From contig PEYJ01000029.1 of assembly GCA_002774425.1 (NCBI GenBank), positions 1 through 42,283 on the forward strand: DNA of 42,283 nt. Direction: 5' to 3'. Shown in pieces: positions 24,278 to 32,087 of this stretch. Numbering within the stretch: position 1 is the stretch's first letter; the number at the start of each line of letters is the position of its first letter. This stretch comes from Parcubacteria group bacterium CG08_land_8_20_14_0_20_48_21 (GTDB lineage: Bacteria > Patescibacteriota > Patescibacteriia > UBA1544). Made by a program: the position numbers and the translations under genes. The notes below the pieces were generated by a model. The model searched no databases and was not told where the DNA came from. It was given only the letters and a program-made list of their open reading frames with translations.

Positions 24278-26065
24278 ATGGCAGATGTTGATGACATAAA
24301 ACAGCGCATAGATATTGTAGAATTGGTGCGTGAGTACGTTCCGGGTTTGGCGCGTGCGGGGACGAACAACTGGAAGGCGCGCTGCCCCTTTCATACTGAA
24401 AAATCACCCTCATTCATGGTGAGCGCGGACAAGCAAATTTTTCACTGTTTCGGCTGCGGCGAAGGAGGAGATATTTTTACCTTTGTCATGAAGCAGGAGA
24501 ACGTGGAATTTCCCGAAGCACTGCGCACACTCGCGCAGCGCGCTGGGGTGGAGCTGACTCCCGAAAATCCCCAACGCAGAAGTGAAAAAACACGCTTGTT
24601 GGATCTACTCGCACACGCCGCAAAATTTTTTGAAGCGGTGTTGGCGCATCGGCAAACGGGTGTCAAAGCGCGATCCTATCTTGACCAGCGCGATGTGCCG
24701 GAAGAGTTGCGCATGACTTACCGGCTTGGCTACGCTCCGGATCAATGGAACGGACTTTCGCTGGCACTCAAGAAAAAAGGTTATACCGAGAGCGAACTGC
24801 AGCGTGCCGGACTCTCCATGATCTCGCCAAAAGGCGGGGTGTATGACCGCTTTCGCGATCGGCTGATATTTCCCATAAAAAATACCAATGGCGATATAGT
24901 TGGTTTTGGCGGACGCGCACTGGGTACGGATGATGAGCCTTCCCACACGGATGCACAAGGTCCCAAGTATCTCAATTCTCCGCAAACGCCCGTGTATGAC
25001 AAAGGGCGAACGATCTACGGTTTGTATGAGGCCAAGCAGGCGATACGGGATACCAAAGCGGCGGTGCTCGTGGAAGGATATATGGACGTGCTTGCGTCTG
25101 TCAAAGCCGGAGTCGCCCATGCGGTTGCCGTATCGGGGACGGCATTGACTCCGGATGCCGTCCGCCAGCTCAAGCGCTTTGCGCCTATGCTCATTTTTTC
25201 CCTTGACACTGATGCTGCGGGTGCGGCAGCAACCGATCGCGGTGTACGCATAGCGCTTGCGCATGGTGCGGAAGTGCGTGTGGCTCCGGTGCCGTTCGGC
25301 AAGGATCCTGACGAGTGCGTACGGCATGATCCTGAACTGTGGCGGAAAACAATCACCGATGCGCGGCCTTTTATGGCGTATGCGTTTGATCGCGCGACGC
25401 ACGATAGAGATGTATCGCAGGTGGCGCATAAGCAACAGATTACCAATGAACTCTTGCCCTACATGGCCGTTCTTACAGATGATGTTGAACGTGAACACTG
25501 GTTGCAGAAACTCTCCGTTTTGGTTGGTGTTGCGCACGAGGCACTGCGCGATCGCTTGCGCAAGGAAAAATCTGCAGGAACGTACCCGGAAAAAGGAGGT
25601 GAAATTGCCGTTGTACAGCAACAACTCTCTCGCGCACACGTATTGCTGGGACTCGCGCTTGCCTATCCGTTCGTTTTAGATTTTGTCGCCGATCACCTGG
25701 ATCCGGAAACGATTGTGGAAAACTCGGTACGAGATATTTACAAGAAATTGCTTTTCACCTATACTACATCTATTGGTTCCAATCCCTCGAAATTTTTGCA
25801 GGAGGATTTTTTTCGTTCGCTTGATACTCAAGTGGATGACTTGAAACAACTTACCCTCCGTATAGAAAAGGATTTTGCCACTTTCACTCCCGATGCTATC
25901 CACCAAACGGCCGTGCAGCTTGCCGCAGACCTTGCGAAAGAGTGGATCGTGGAGCGCAAAGCCGAACTTATCCGCAAGCTGGCAAGCACGCCTCCTGCTC
26001 AACAGGAGGAAGAAATTTATAAAGAACTCAATCGTCTCAACCGTGAGCTGGCACATCTACCGTAA
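24278..26065 (+). CDS. dnaG: DNA primase
   Basis: The 595-residue protein makes RNA primers at the replication fork. The N-terminal CHC2-type zinc domain has C36-P-F-H39 and C57-F-G-C60. The catalytic core has the RNA-polymerase-like RDRLIFPI region (194-201), the TOPRIM glutamate in VEGYMD (E266) and the DTD aspartates in FSLDTDAAG (D310, D312). A C-terminal helicase-binding region (about 440-595) is present but diverged. It begins MADVDDIKQRIDIVELV, the usual primase start. It is followed by rpoD, the classic dnaG-rpoD order; rpsU, normally first in that operon, is not adjacent. Confidence 0.96.
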   Translation: MADVDDIKQRIDIVELVREYVPGLARAGTNNWKARCPFHTEKSPSFMVSADKQIFHCFGCGEGGDIFTFVMKQENVEFPEALRTLAQRAGVELTPENPQRRSEKTRLLDLLAHAAKFFEAVLAHRQTGVKARSYLDQRDVPEELRMTYRLGYAPDQWNGLSLALKKKGYTESELQRAGLSMISPKGGVYDRFRDRLIFPIKNTNGDIVGFGGRALGTDDEPSHTDAQGPKYLNSPQTPVYDKGRTIYGLYEAKQAIRDTKAAVLVEGYMDVLASVKAGVAHAVAVSGTALTPDAVRQLKRFAPMLIFSLDTDAAGAAATDRGVRIALAHGAEVRVAPVPFGKDPDECVRHDPELWRKTITDARPFMAYAFDRATHDRDVSQVAHKQQITNELLPYMAVLTDDVEREHWLQKLSVLVGVAHEALRDRLRKEKSAGTYPEKGGEIAVVQQQLSRAHVLLGLALAYPFVLDFVADHLDPETIVENSVRDIYKKLLFTYTTSIGSNPSKFLQEDFFRSLDTQVDDLKQLTLRIEKDFATFTPDAIHQTAVQLAADLAKEWIVERKAELIRKLASTPPAQQEEEIYKELNRLNRELAHLP

Positions 26066-26149
26066 GCACACGCATGATGCGCTCCACTGCCTTTCTGGAT
26101 GGATCCAACAGAGAGGTGGGGTGGTGCTGTGCCATTTTGCATACTTCCT

Positions 26150-27445
26150 ATGACATCTCGTACCAAAAAAATCGCAACTGACGCGAGAAATAAAACCCAC
26201 GCGGCAACCCGGAAGAAAAAACAGGGGGTGCAGAAAAACCCGATGCGCGGAGCGCGTCCGAAGAAACGGTCAAGCAGGCATGCTGCAGGCAGAGGCGGTG
26301 TAAAAAAGACCGCGCCTAAAACCGCGCGCGCCGCGGCAACTCCTCCGGCTAGCTCACCGGTAGCCGTTGCCGCGCTCCTCCAAAAAGGGCGTTCACGCGG
26401 ATTTATAACCGAGACAGAAATTCTTTACGTCTTTCCCAACCTTGAGTACTACACGGATACATTTGAAGATTTCCTCCTTGACATTGAAGAGCAGGGTATT
26501 CGGTTGGTAGAACAGGCTGCGGGATTTTTGGGCACCACATCTGAAACGCCGTCCACCGGGCCAGCGTCGCACAAAGAGGAGAAGATCTCACCTCTTTTAC
26601 ATACAGATCTTTCCGACATTTCAACCGATTCTATTCAAATGTATCTGCGGGAGATTGGAAAGGTACCGCTCTTGACCGCAGAAGAAGAAGTGGCGCTCTC
26701 CAAGCGTAAGGATCAGAATGATGAGGAGGCGAAGCAGCGGTTAATTGAAGCGAACCTGCGCCTTGTTGTTTCCATAGCAAAAAAATTCACGGGTAAATCA
26801 CTCTCGTTATTAGATCTCATTCAAGAGGGGAATATCGGACTCTTCCGCGCGGTGGAAAAATTTGAGTACAAAAAAGGATATAAATTTTCCACGTACGCGA
26901 CCTGGTGGATTCGCCAGGCTATTACGCGCGCGCTCGCCGACCAATCTCGCACCATACGTATTCCTGTACACATGGTGGAAACGATCAATAAATTTCAGCA
27001 AATTGAGCGGCAGCTGATTCAGGATTTGGGTCGCGAGCCTTTGCCTGAAGAAATTGCGGCGGAAATGGGGGAAGACGTGGAAAAAGTGCGGCATATTATT
27101 AAAATATCACAGGATACGGTATCGCTGGAAACCACGGTCGGCGAAGACGAAGAAGATTCCACGCTTGAGGACTTTATTGAAGACATTAAAAATGTTACGC
27201 CGGATCGTGCGGCCGCATTGCAGCTGTTGCGCGGTTATGTGCGCGAAACGATTGAGGAATTAAGTCCTCGTGAAAAAAAGATTCTGGAAATGCGCTTCGG
27301 ACTGTTGGATGGCGTTGCGCATACACTGGAGGAAGTGGGGCAGGAATTTGAGGTAACGCGCGAACGCATCCGTCAGATTGAAGCGAAGGCGCTGGAGAAA
27401 ATTCAGAAGCACACGGGGGTGCGCAAGCTCAAGGATTATTACTAA
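26150..27445 (+). CDS. rpoD: Primary RNA polymerase sigma factor
   Basis: The 431-residue sigma-70 protein directs RNA polymerase to promoters of the kind seen throughout the window. Region 1.2 begins [18 protein letters not shown] (159-176). Region 2 contains [33 protein letters not shown] and the -10-binding helix [19 protein letters not shown] (244-262). Region 3 begins IRIPVHMVE and region 4 has the -35-binding helix-turn-helix [20 protein letters not shown] (392-411). A weak region 1.1-like segment lies at about 72-125. The first 70 residues are an unusual Lys/Arg/Ala-rich tail. The start at 26150 gives that tail; no clear ribosome binding site is seen. Confidence 0.96.
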   Translation: MTSRTKKIATDARNKTHAATRKKKQGVQKNPMRGARPKKRSSRHAAGRGGVKKTAPKTARAAATPPASSPVAVAALLQKGRSRGFITETEILYVFPNLEYYTDTFEDFLLDIEEQGIRLVEQAAGFLGTTSETPSTGPASHKEEKISPLLHTDLSDISTDSIQMYLREIGKVPLLTAEEEVALSKRKDQNDEEAKQRLIEANLRLVVSIAKKFTGKSLSLLDLIQEGNIGLFRAVEKFEYKKGYKFSTYATWWIRQAITRALADQSRTIRIPVHMVETINKFQQIERQLIQDLGREPLPEEIAAEMGEDVEKVRHIIKISQDTVSLETTVGEDEEDSTLEDFIEDIKNVTPDRAAALQLLRGYVRETIEELSPREKKILEMRFGLLDGVAHTLEEVGQEFEVTRERIRQIEAKALEKIQKHTGVRKLKDYY

Positions 27446-27503
27446 CTTTTCTTTCCGCCTACATGCAGCACATTCATGTTATTTATATTTTCATCTCTTT
27501 TCT

Positions 27504-28610
27504 ATGGACACAGCAAAATTAGCGGCGTACGTTGGTGAGCAGCTGCGCAACCGCGTAGCGCCAAAAGATATCAAAGAGCAGCTTGCGGCGGTTGGCTGGT
27601 TGGAAGACGAAGCCGATGCGGCCTTAGCACGCGGACTTGCGGAAGCGGGTGTGCCGGTTCCCGAAGGCAAGGAAGTCGGCGGGAAAAAAGCATCGGTTGC
27701 TGAAATTGCGGTCAATTTTTTCTCGTTCGTGCTCTTGGGCGCGGTGGCGTTTGCGCTGGGCGCGCTATACTTCGGCATCATCAATCGGTATTTCCCCGAC
27801 CCGCTGGTTGACCGCACGCTGTATTATCAAACCAACACTTTGGCGAAAGTCATCCACTACGCGATTGCGACACTCATTATCGCGTATCCCTTGTACTATG
27901 CCGCAGTGCGTATTTGGTTTCGCCGCTTTCATGCGGAGGTGAAAAAGACTGAATCCCGCCTGACCAAATGGCTTACCTACATCGTGCTGATTGCTGCTGC
28001 CGGAACGGTGGTGGGCGATCTCATCACCGCGCTGTTTACTTTTTTCCAGGGGGAGATCACGGTACGCTTTTTTCTGAAAGCGGTAACAGTGCTCATCATT
28101 GGTGCCATGATTTTCATCTTCTACTTCCTTGAGCGCAGAAAAATCCAGTACGGACAGGCTATTGAGCGCACGGTCTTTGCCTCACTGGGGAGCGCGGTGA
28201 GCGCGCTGATCGTAGTAGGTATTATACTTGGCTTTGTTGCCACAGGATCTCCGACGACCGCGCGCATGGTAGGATTTGATATGCAGCGTTCACAGGATCT
28301 ACAGAGTATATCGTATGCCGTCCAGTCATTTACGCGCCGCTTTGAACGCTTACCCGAATCGCTGGATGAGCTGATGCAGGCGAATGGCTCTTACGGACCT
28401 ATAACCGCGCTTGATCCCGAAACCGGCACGCCCTACGAATACCGCGTAGTGGCGCAGCCGCTTGGTACCAGCGCCATTCGTGAAGGTACTTACGAACTGT
28501 GCGCGATTTTTTCGCTTGTAGCGGAAAGGGGAGTGACGGCATATGGTACGAAATATGACGCACACGATGCGGGGCGAAGCTGCTTTACTGAAATTACATC
28601 CGCAAAATAG
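27504..28610 (+). CDS. DUF5671 membrane protein
   Basis: The 368-residue protein has a small N-terminal helical domain (about 1-50, LAAYVGEQLRNRV onward), then a DUF5671-type block of membrane helices beginning NFFSFVLLGAVAFALGALYFGIINRYFPDPL (about 69-100, as two stretches). Further helices lie near 115-135, 152-175, 188-208 and 222-250. The soluble end (about 260-368) contains QDLQSISYAVQSF and RFERLPESLDEL, resembling the helix and loop of pilin-like or type II secretion pseudopilin domains, with ALDPETGTPYEY. The function is unknown. The start at 27504 removes a long antisense-like extension overlapping rpoD. Confidence 0.75.
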   Translation: MDTAKLAAYVGEQLRNRVAPKDIKEQLAAVGWLEDEADAALARGLAEAGVPVPEGKEVGGKKASVAEIAVNFFSFVLLGAVAFALGALYFGIINRYFPDPLVDRTLYYQTNTLAKVIHYAIATLIIAYPLYYAAVRIWFRRFHAEVKKTESRLTKWLTYIVLIAAAGTVVGDLITALFTFFQGEITVRFFLKAVTVLIIGAMIFIFYFLERRKIQYGQAIERTVFASLGSAVSALIVVGIILGFVATGSPTTARMVGFDMQRSQDLQSISYAVQSFTRRFERLPESLDELMQANGSYGPITALDPETGTPYEYRVVAQPLGTSAIREGTYELCAIFSLVAERGVTAYGTKYDAHDAGRSCFTEITSAK

Positions 28611-28623
28611 GTAAAAATTTCAC

Positions 28624-28670
28624 GCAAAACCGCTCCACCCTCTCACGGGGGTGGAGTTTTGCATAAAAAA
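28624..28670. terminator. Bidirectional terminator between convergent genes
   Basis: GCAAAAC (28624-28630) and CTCCACCC (28633-28640) pair with GGGTGGAG (28649-28656) and the following TTTTGC (28657-28662). The upper strand ends in TTTTGCAT and the lower in GGTTTTGC. It separates DUF5671 (plus) from the hydrolase-glycosyltransferase gene (minus). Its 3' arm is repeated at 30957. Confidence 0.75.
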
Positions 28671-28671
28671 C
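28642..28671 (+). repeat. 30-bp direct repeat, left copy
   Basis: The loop, 3' arm and tail of the terminator (starting CTCACGGGGGTGGAG and ending ATAAAAAAC) occur again without mismatch at 30957-30986 in the same orientation, 2,315 bp away. Confidence 0.9.
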
Positions 28672-28691
28672 ATCATTAAGATGTAACATAC

Positions 28692-28827
28692 TAGGACTTA
28701 TGCGCTTGCCCGTCTCCACGGTCATTCTCGTGTAAACGGGAATCTATATAAAATCCTTGGATTCCACAGCCCGCATATCCGGTAGGCAGGCCTCTCGCGG
28801 GAATGACAATCAAATGCGTAAGTCCTA
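28692..28827. mobile_element. MITE-like palindromic element, 136 bp
   Basis: Ends are TAGGACTTATGCG (28692-28704) and TGCGTAAGTCCTA (28815-28827), terminal inverted repeats matching at 11 of 13 positions and starting at a TA dinucleotide on both sides, as expected if the target is TA. A nested inverted repeat lies inside: GTCATTCTCG (28721-28730) against CGGGAATGAC (28798-28807). There is no coding capacity. The layout fits a miniature inverted-repeat element mobilised by a Tc1/mariner/IS630-like transposase elsewhere. Confidence 0.65.
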
Positions 28828-28837
28828 TATAAACTAA

Positions 28838-30298
28838 CTAACTCAATTCCCGCCAAAAATCATATAAAGCGATACGCAGCCAAGCAGGTCCAATTTCATA
28901 TACCATTCGCCCCCTTTCCTTCATACCTGTCCAAAATCCGTATTTTTTCTCTTTGATCGTTTGACGATAGGGGAAAACTTCATAACCAAACTTTCCCCCT
29001 CTTTTTTTGACGAAGAAGTTAAGTCCGGTTTCAACACGAAAACCTTTTTTATAAAAAGCTGGAAGCGTTTCCCAATCTTCTCGTAGGACGCAGCGTTCCC
29101 CAGTATTGATGGCAAAAAGCGGTACTACTTGCTGCTCGGCATTGCTCCGTATGCCAAGATACGTTCGATAGTGCCCTGATGTTACGGGATGAATGATCCC
29201 GTGCGCGTGCTCGGGCAAGAATCCGGATAGATCGGCATCACAGAAAAAAAGATACCTGTCCTTGGTCGCACGCACGCCCGTTTCCATAGCAGCTCCCTTG
29301 CCTTGATTTTGCTTATGGAGGATGAGGTGAACGCTGGGGAATGTTTTGCGTATCCAAAGAGGAGGATCTTTTGAGCCATCGTCAACGACGATTATTTCTG
29401 ATACATCACGACAGGCGGTAAGCGCCCGTAGCACCGGTTCAATGCGCTGCCCTTCGTTATATGCTGGCACAATAGCCGTGACCAATTTAGTATCTTTCGA
29501 GTACTGCTTTGAGTTTTTGGTTTCATAAGAGATAAAAGCACGAGAGAAAAATTTAGTTACTTCTTCAGTAACGCGATCACGTGTTTTATAGGAAAGAAAG
29601 ATATTATGCCACCCGCCGTGAAGAATAAGAGGTATTTGCTCAACGCTTTTTGTGCAGGCCATGCTTTGCGCAGCACTTTTCTCATAGGCAAACGTATCAT
29701 GCGGATCATGTATGGAAAGCAAAGGGCAGAAAATATTATTTCCCGTTCGTTGCAGAAGTTTTTTTGCCTCGATTATGATACGCAGACCTTTACCGGGCAT
29801 GGAGGGGTAAAAAAATATTTTTGATCTTTCAACGTATTCTTGCCTAGTAAAATATTTTGGCCATAACTTTTTACGCCGGGTAAGTAAGCGGGCGCACGGC
29901 AGGCTATAAGGATAACGCAACGTAAAGGGGATCAGTGTAGTAAATAGGGCAACAGGAACATGTGTTCGAGCGGACAGCATGGCAATATACGCGCCAAAGC
30001 TATGCCCTCCAACAGCAATAGGATAACCGAGTTGAGCAGCAAGAAGTACCTCATCCTCCGCCCATTGGATGTAATCGTTGAGTTCCAGCGACAGCATATT
30101 CTCAACGCGCGTTCCGTGTCCTGGCAGAATAGGAACTAAAACGCGGGCGTTGAGAGAATGGGCTAGGCACTTTGGAAGTTCACCAAAATCTGCCGTTCCT
30201 CCCGTATAGCCATGGAAGAGGATAATCGTTCTCCGAGCGTTCTTGTTGCCGTAATAAAGTGTTAGCCTTCCTTTTCTATTATCTTCCGATTGAGCCAT
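28838..30298 (-). CDS. Fusion of an alpha/beta hydrolase and a family-2 glycosyltransferase
   Basis: The 486-residue protein joins two enzymes. Residues about 22-255 are an alpha/beta hydrolase: oxyanion region LFHGYTGGTADF, nucleophile elbow GGHSFGAY (S100), an acid near HDPHD (D198 or D201) and the catalytic histidine in GGWHN (H231), like carboxylesterases or monoacylglycerol lipases. Residues about 271-486 are a GT-A glycosyltransferase of the dolichol-phosphate-mannose-synthase style: IVPAYNEGQRI, VVDDGSKD (D306, D307) and the metal-binding FCDADLSG (D354, D356). The ATG at 30298 overlaps the end of the DedA gene by 37 bp, suggesting translational coupling. It could remodel lipid-linked or surface sugars; the coupling of the two activities is unusual. 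Confidence 0.85.
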   Translation of the reverse strand: MAQSEDNRKGRLTLYYGNKNARRTIILFHGYTGGTADFGELPKCLAHSLNARVLVPILPGHGTRVENMLSLELNDYIQWAEDEVLLAAQLGYPIAVGGHSFGAYIAMLSARTHVPVALFTTLIPFTLRYPYSLPCARLLTRRKKLWPKYFTRQEYVERSKIFFYPSMPGKGLRIIIEAKKLLQRTGNNIFCPLLSIHDPHDTFAYEKSAAQSMACTKSVEQIPLILHGGWHNIFLSYKTRDRVTEEVTKFFSRAFISYETKNSKQYSKDTKLVTAIVPAYNEGQRIEPVLRALTACRDVSEIIVVDDGSKDPPLWIRKTFPSVHLILHKQNQGKGAAMETGVRATKDRYLFFCDADLSGFLPEHAHGIIHPVTSGHYRTYLGIRSNAEQQVVPLFAINTGERCVLREDWETLPAFYKKGFRVETGLNFFVKKRGGKFGYEVFPYRQTIKEKKYGFWTGMKERGRMVYEIGPAWLRIALYDFWRELS

Positions 30299-30861
30299 AT
30301 GCGCAGTGCATAAAGGGCAACGGCAGTGAGAGCAATTATGCCGATGCCATAAGTAATATTATCAAATATTTTTGCAAGGTTTGTAATACCGCGCCCTGTT
30401 AGCCACCCTACAATGCAAATGGCCGTTGCCCAAAGCAGTGTTACGACCATGTTGTACAAGGTAAAGATCAGAAAAGGTATGGGTTTGCGCGCAAGATAAA
30501 ATATGGTCACAATACGTGTGCCGTAGAGAAACTTTGTCGTGAGCAATATAAGGAAGATGTTATTCTTAGCTATGCGCGTTGCAAATCCGGTAATTTGAGA
30601 AAATCCTTTGCGTATTTTTTCCCGCTTGTCGATCCACTTGGAAAAACGGCCGCCTACCCAGTACCAAAGTGAATCCGAAAGCAAGGTTCCAATGTAAGAA
30701 AAAATAAGAACTGTGGAAAATGGTATAAAATCTGTTGCTGAAAGTATGGCAATGAGGATAATGGTTTCTTCACCACCAAAAAAAGAGCCGATCAGCGGCA
30801 ACAAAAACAGGTAGGGAAATTGTGCGCTTGCTGCGACGAGAAACGCCTCAAAACTGCTCAT
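30262..30861 (-). CDS. DedA/VTT-family membrane protein
   Basis: The 199-residue protein has the DedA pattern: an N-terminal re-entrant region GSFFGGEETIILIAILSA, the SYIGTLLSDSLWYWVGGRFS segment, then the LLTTKFLYGTRIVTIFYLA motif (R in the family position) and C-terminal membrane helices (about 130-155 and 170-190). DedA proteins move phospholipids such as undecaprenyl phosphate across the membrane. An ATG at 30861 is preferred over the upstream in-frame TTG at 30885, which sits in a GCCATC/GATGGC hairpin. It lies upstream of and overlaps the hydrolase-glycosyltransferase gene, consistent with a joint role in lipid-linked glycan handling. Confidence 0.85.
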   Translation of the reverse strand: MSSFEAFLVAASAQFPYLFLLPLIGSFFGGEETIILIAILSATDFIPFSTVLIFSYIGTLLSDSLWYWVGGRFSKWIDKREKIRKGFSQITGFATRIAKNNIFLILLTTKFLYGTRIVTIFYLARKPIPFLIFTLYNMVVTLLWATAICIVGWLTGRGITNLAKIFDNITYGIGIIALTAVALYALRIWLNRKIIEKEG

Positions 30862-30921
30862 AGATGAGATGCCATCGGATGGCAAAGATGTGTTTGCGAA
30901 TATATATCAAACCACCTCATC

Positions 30922-30930
30922 AGTATAGCA
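30922..30930 (-). promoter_or_regulatory. Extended -10 promoter of the DedA gene
   Basis: On the minus strand TGC followed by TATACT (30927-30922). No good -35 is seen at 17 bp. The leader would be about 55 nt. Confidence 0.45.
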
Positions 30931-30956
30931 AATAAACAGGCTAACAAAAACATTCC

Positions 30957-30986
30957 CTCACGGGGGTGGAGTTTTGCATAAAAAAA
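30957..30986 (+). repeat. 30-bp direct repeat, right copy
   Basis: Identical to 28642-28671. The matching 5' arm of the original hairpin is missing, so this copy cannot fold the same way. Its A tract instead serves as the T tail of the minus-strand terminator next to it. Confidence 0.9.
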
Positions 30987-31006
30987 CCGCCATGGAACAA
31001 TTGGCG
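30977..31006 (-). terminator. Terminator of the 107-residue hypothetical gene
   Basis: On the minus strand CCGCCA (31006-31001) pairs with TGGCGG (30991-30986) around a nine-base loop, then TTTTTTATG. It lies 23 bp after the stop of the minus-strand gene at 31029. Confidence 0.7.
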
Positions 31007-31028
31007 GCTTTGTGCGGAGAGTATTTTG

Positions 31029-31352
31029 TCATGATGATGCCTCTTGCAAGGAGTTTTGATATGCGGGCTTGATCCACAAGAGTTCAGAGTCTGCTGTAAT
31101 GTAACAAATTTGCAGCGGAAGAAAGGTAAAAAACTCCTCGCGCGATCCTGCGAAGAAAGCGAATCCGCCCAATGGACTGTACGTGATCCTACCTTCTATA
31201 ACGGTAATAATGTTGTCAATCACGTTCACCCTTTTTGGCACATCATGAGTAGCCACACCATCCATAAGTTCAATCAAGTAAGGTCCGCGATGCATCCAAA
31301 AACCGCACCGGTTGGTAAATGTACTCCATGTACTGCGGCTGTTTTCCGGCAT
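31029..31352 (-). CDS. Hypothetical protein, 107 residues
   Basis: I recognise no family. The gene is supported by its signals: a promoter (31401-31429), AAAAGGA seven bases before the ATG at 31352, and a terminator right after the stop. The protein has no membrane helix; the middle reads VNVIDNIITVIEGRITYSPL, likely beta strands, and aromatic residues are frequent (FAFFAGSREEFFTFLPL). An internal ATG at 31295 would remove the first 19 residues. It stands alone between the RRM gene and the inserted block. Confidence 0.6.
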   Translation of the reverse strand: MPENSRSTWSTFTNRCGFWMHRGPYLIELMDGVATHDVPKRVNVIDNIITVIEGRITYSPLGGFAFFAGSREEFFTFLPLQICYITADSELLWIKPAYQNSLQEASS

Positions 31353-31400
31353 GGCACGTTCCTTTTAGCGTGGGGGGTGGTAAGAGCGTATGTACGAAAT

Positions 31401-31429
31401 ATACTAGCACCATTTTATGCAGTTGTACA
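31401..31429 (-). promoter_or_regulatory. Promoter of the 107-residue gene
   Basis: On the minus strand TGTACA (31429-31424), a 17-bp spacer and TAGTAT (31406-31401). The leader is about 40 nt. Confidence 0.55.
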
Positions 31430-31480
31430 GAGCCACATAAGCATCCATGGTACTATAGATCAACGGTTTCTTACTCCATA

Positions 31481-31514
31481 CGTAAAACACCCTCGGTTAC
31501 TGCCGAGGGTGTTT
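31481..31514 (-). terminator. Terminator of the RRM gene
   Basis: A 12-bp perfect stem, AAACACCCTCGG (31485-31496) with CCGAGGGTGTTT (31503-31514) around a six-base loop, followed on the minus strand by a T run. Confidence 0.85.
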
Positions 31515-31530
31515 AGAGAAGTTGATGTGA

Positions 31531-31833
31531 TTACCACTTGGAACCGCCGCCGCGATTGAATCCGCCGCCAGATCTGGGGCGCTCTTCTTGCGGGCGCGCT
31601 TCATTAACCGTAATGGTTCTACCGTCAAGCTCTTTTCCGTTGAACATGTCAATCGCTTTAGTGGCATCACCTTCCGTGGCAAATTCCACGAAGCCGAATC
31701 CCTTGGAGCGATTGGTCATCCTATCCATAATGATGGTAGCGGATGCCACTTCCCCCGCCTGGGAGAAATAGTCGCGCAGACCGTCTTCTGAAGTGTTGTA
31801 GGATAAACCGCCAACGTATAACTTTTTTGACAT
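31531..31833 (-). CDS. RRM-domain RNA-binding protein
   Basis: The 100-residue protein is a single RNA recognition motif with RNP2 LYVGGL (residues 5-10) and RNP1 KGFGFVEF (about 44-51), followed by a short Gly/Arg-rich tail (RSGGGFNRGGGSKW). This is the form of cyanobacterial Rbp and other bacterial cold-induced RNA-binding proteins. It likely binds single-stranded RNA as a chaperone. AAGGAAAG precedes the ATG. The leader is about 110 nt and contains a GTAAG/CTTAC hairpin; a long structured leader is typical of cold-regulated or self-regulated genes of this type. Confidence 0.92.
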   Translation of the reverse strand: MSKKLYVGGLSYNTSEDGLRDYFSQAGEVASATIIMDRMTNRSKGFGFVEFATEGDATKAIDMFNGKELDGRTITVNEARPQEERPRSGGGFNRGGGSKW

Positions 31834-31951
31834 ACTTTCCTTACAAAATCTTTGACTGAATAAAACGTAAGCCGACCTGCCTTAGGCACTCTCTTTGAAC
31901 CTGACACAAAAATAATGTAAGGAGAGAAAGCGTAAGTTACTTACAGAACAT

Positions 31952-31980
31952 AGCATACAGCATTTACGAATTATTGTCAA
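31952..31980 (-). promoter_or_regulatory. Promoter of the RRM gene
   Basis: On the minus strand TTGACA (31980-31975), a 17-bp spacer and TATGCT (31957-31952). Confidence 0.75.
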
Positions 31981-31987
31981 CACCTTA

Positions 31988-32016
31988 TTGACGTAAAATA
32001 ATGGTTATGCTACATC
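31988..32016 (+). promoter_or_regulatory. Promoter of the glycosyltransferase gene
   Basis: TTGACG (31988-31993), a 17-bp spacer and TACATC (32011-32016), back to back with the RRM promoter. Confidence 0.5.
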
Positions 32017-32087
32017 TATGCATTCATCTTCCCCATGCGCCGTACATGAGAAAATAATTGCGGCTATGGAAAACAACAACACCTATC

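Noticed and set aside
24605-25639. Long minus-strand frame (344 codons) opposite dnaG
   Set aside because: It lies entirely inside the conserved primase core on the opposite strand and its residue makeup is not protein-like.
31044-31559. Plus-strand frame of 171 codons
   Set aside because: It runs through two terminators and the promoter of the minus-strand 107-residue gene, which has better signals.
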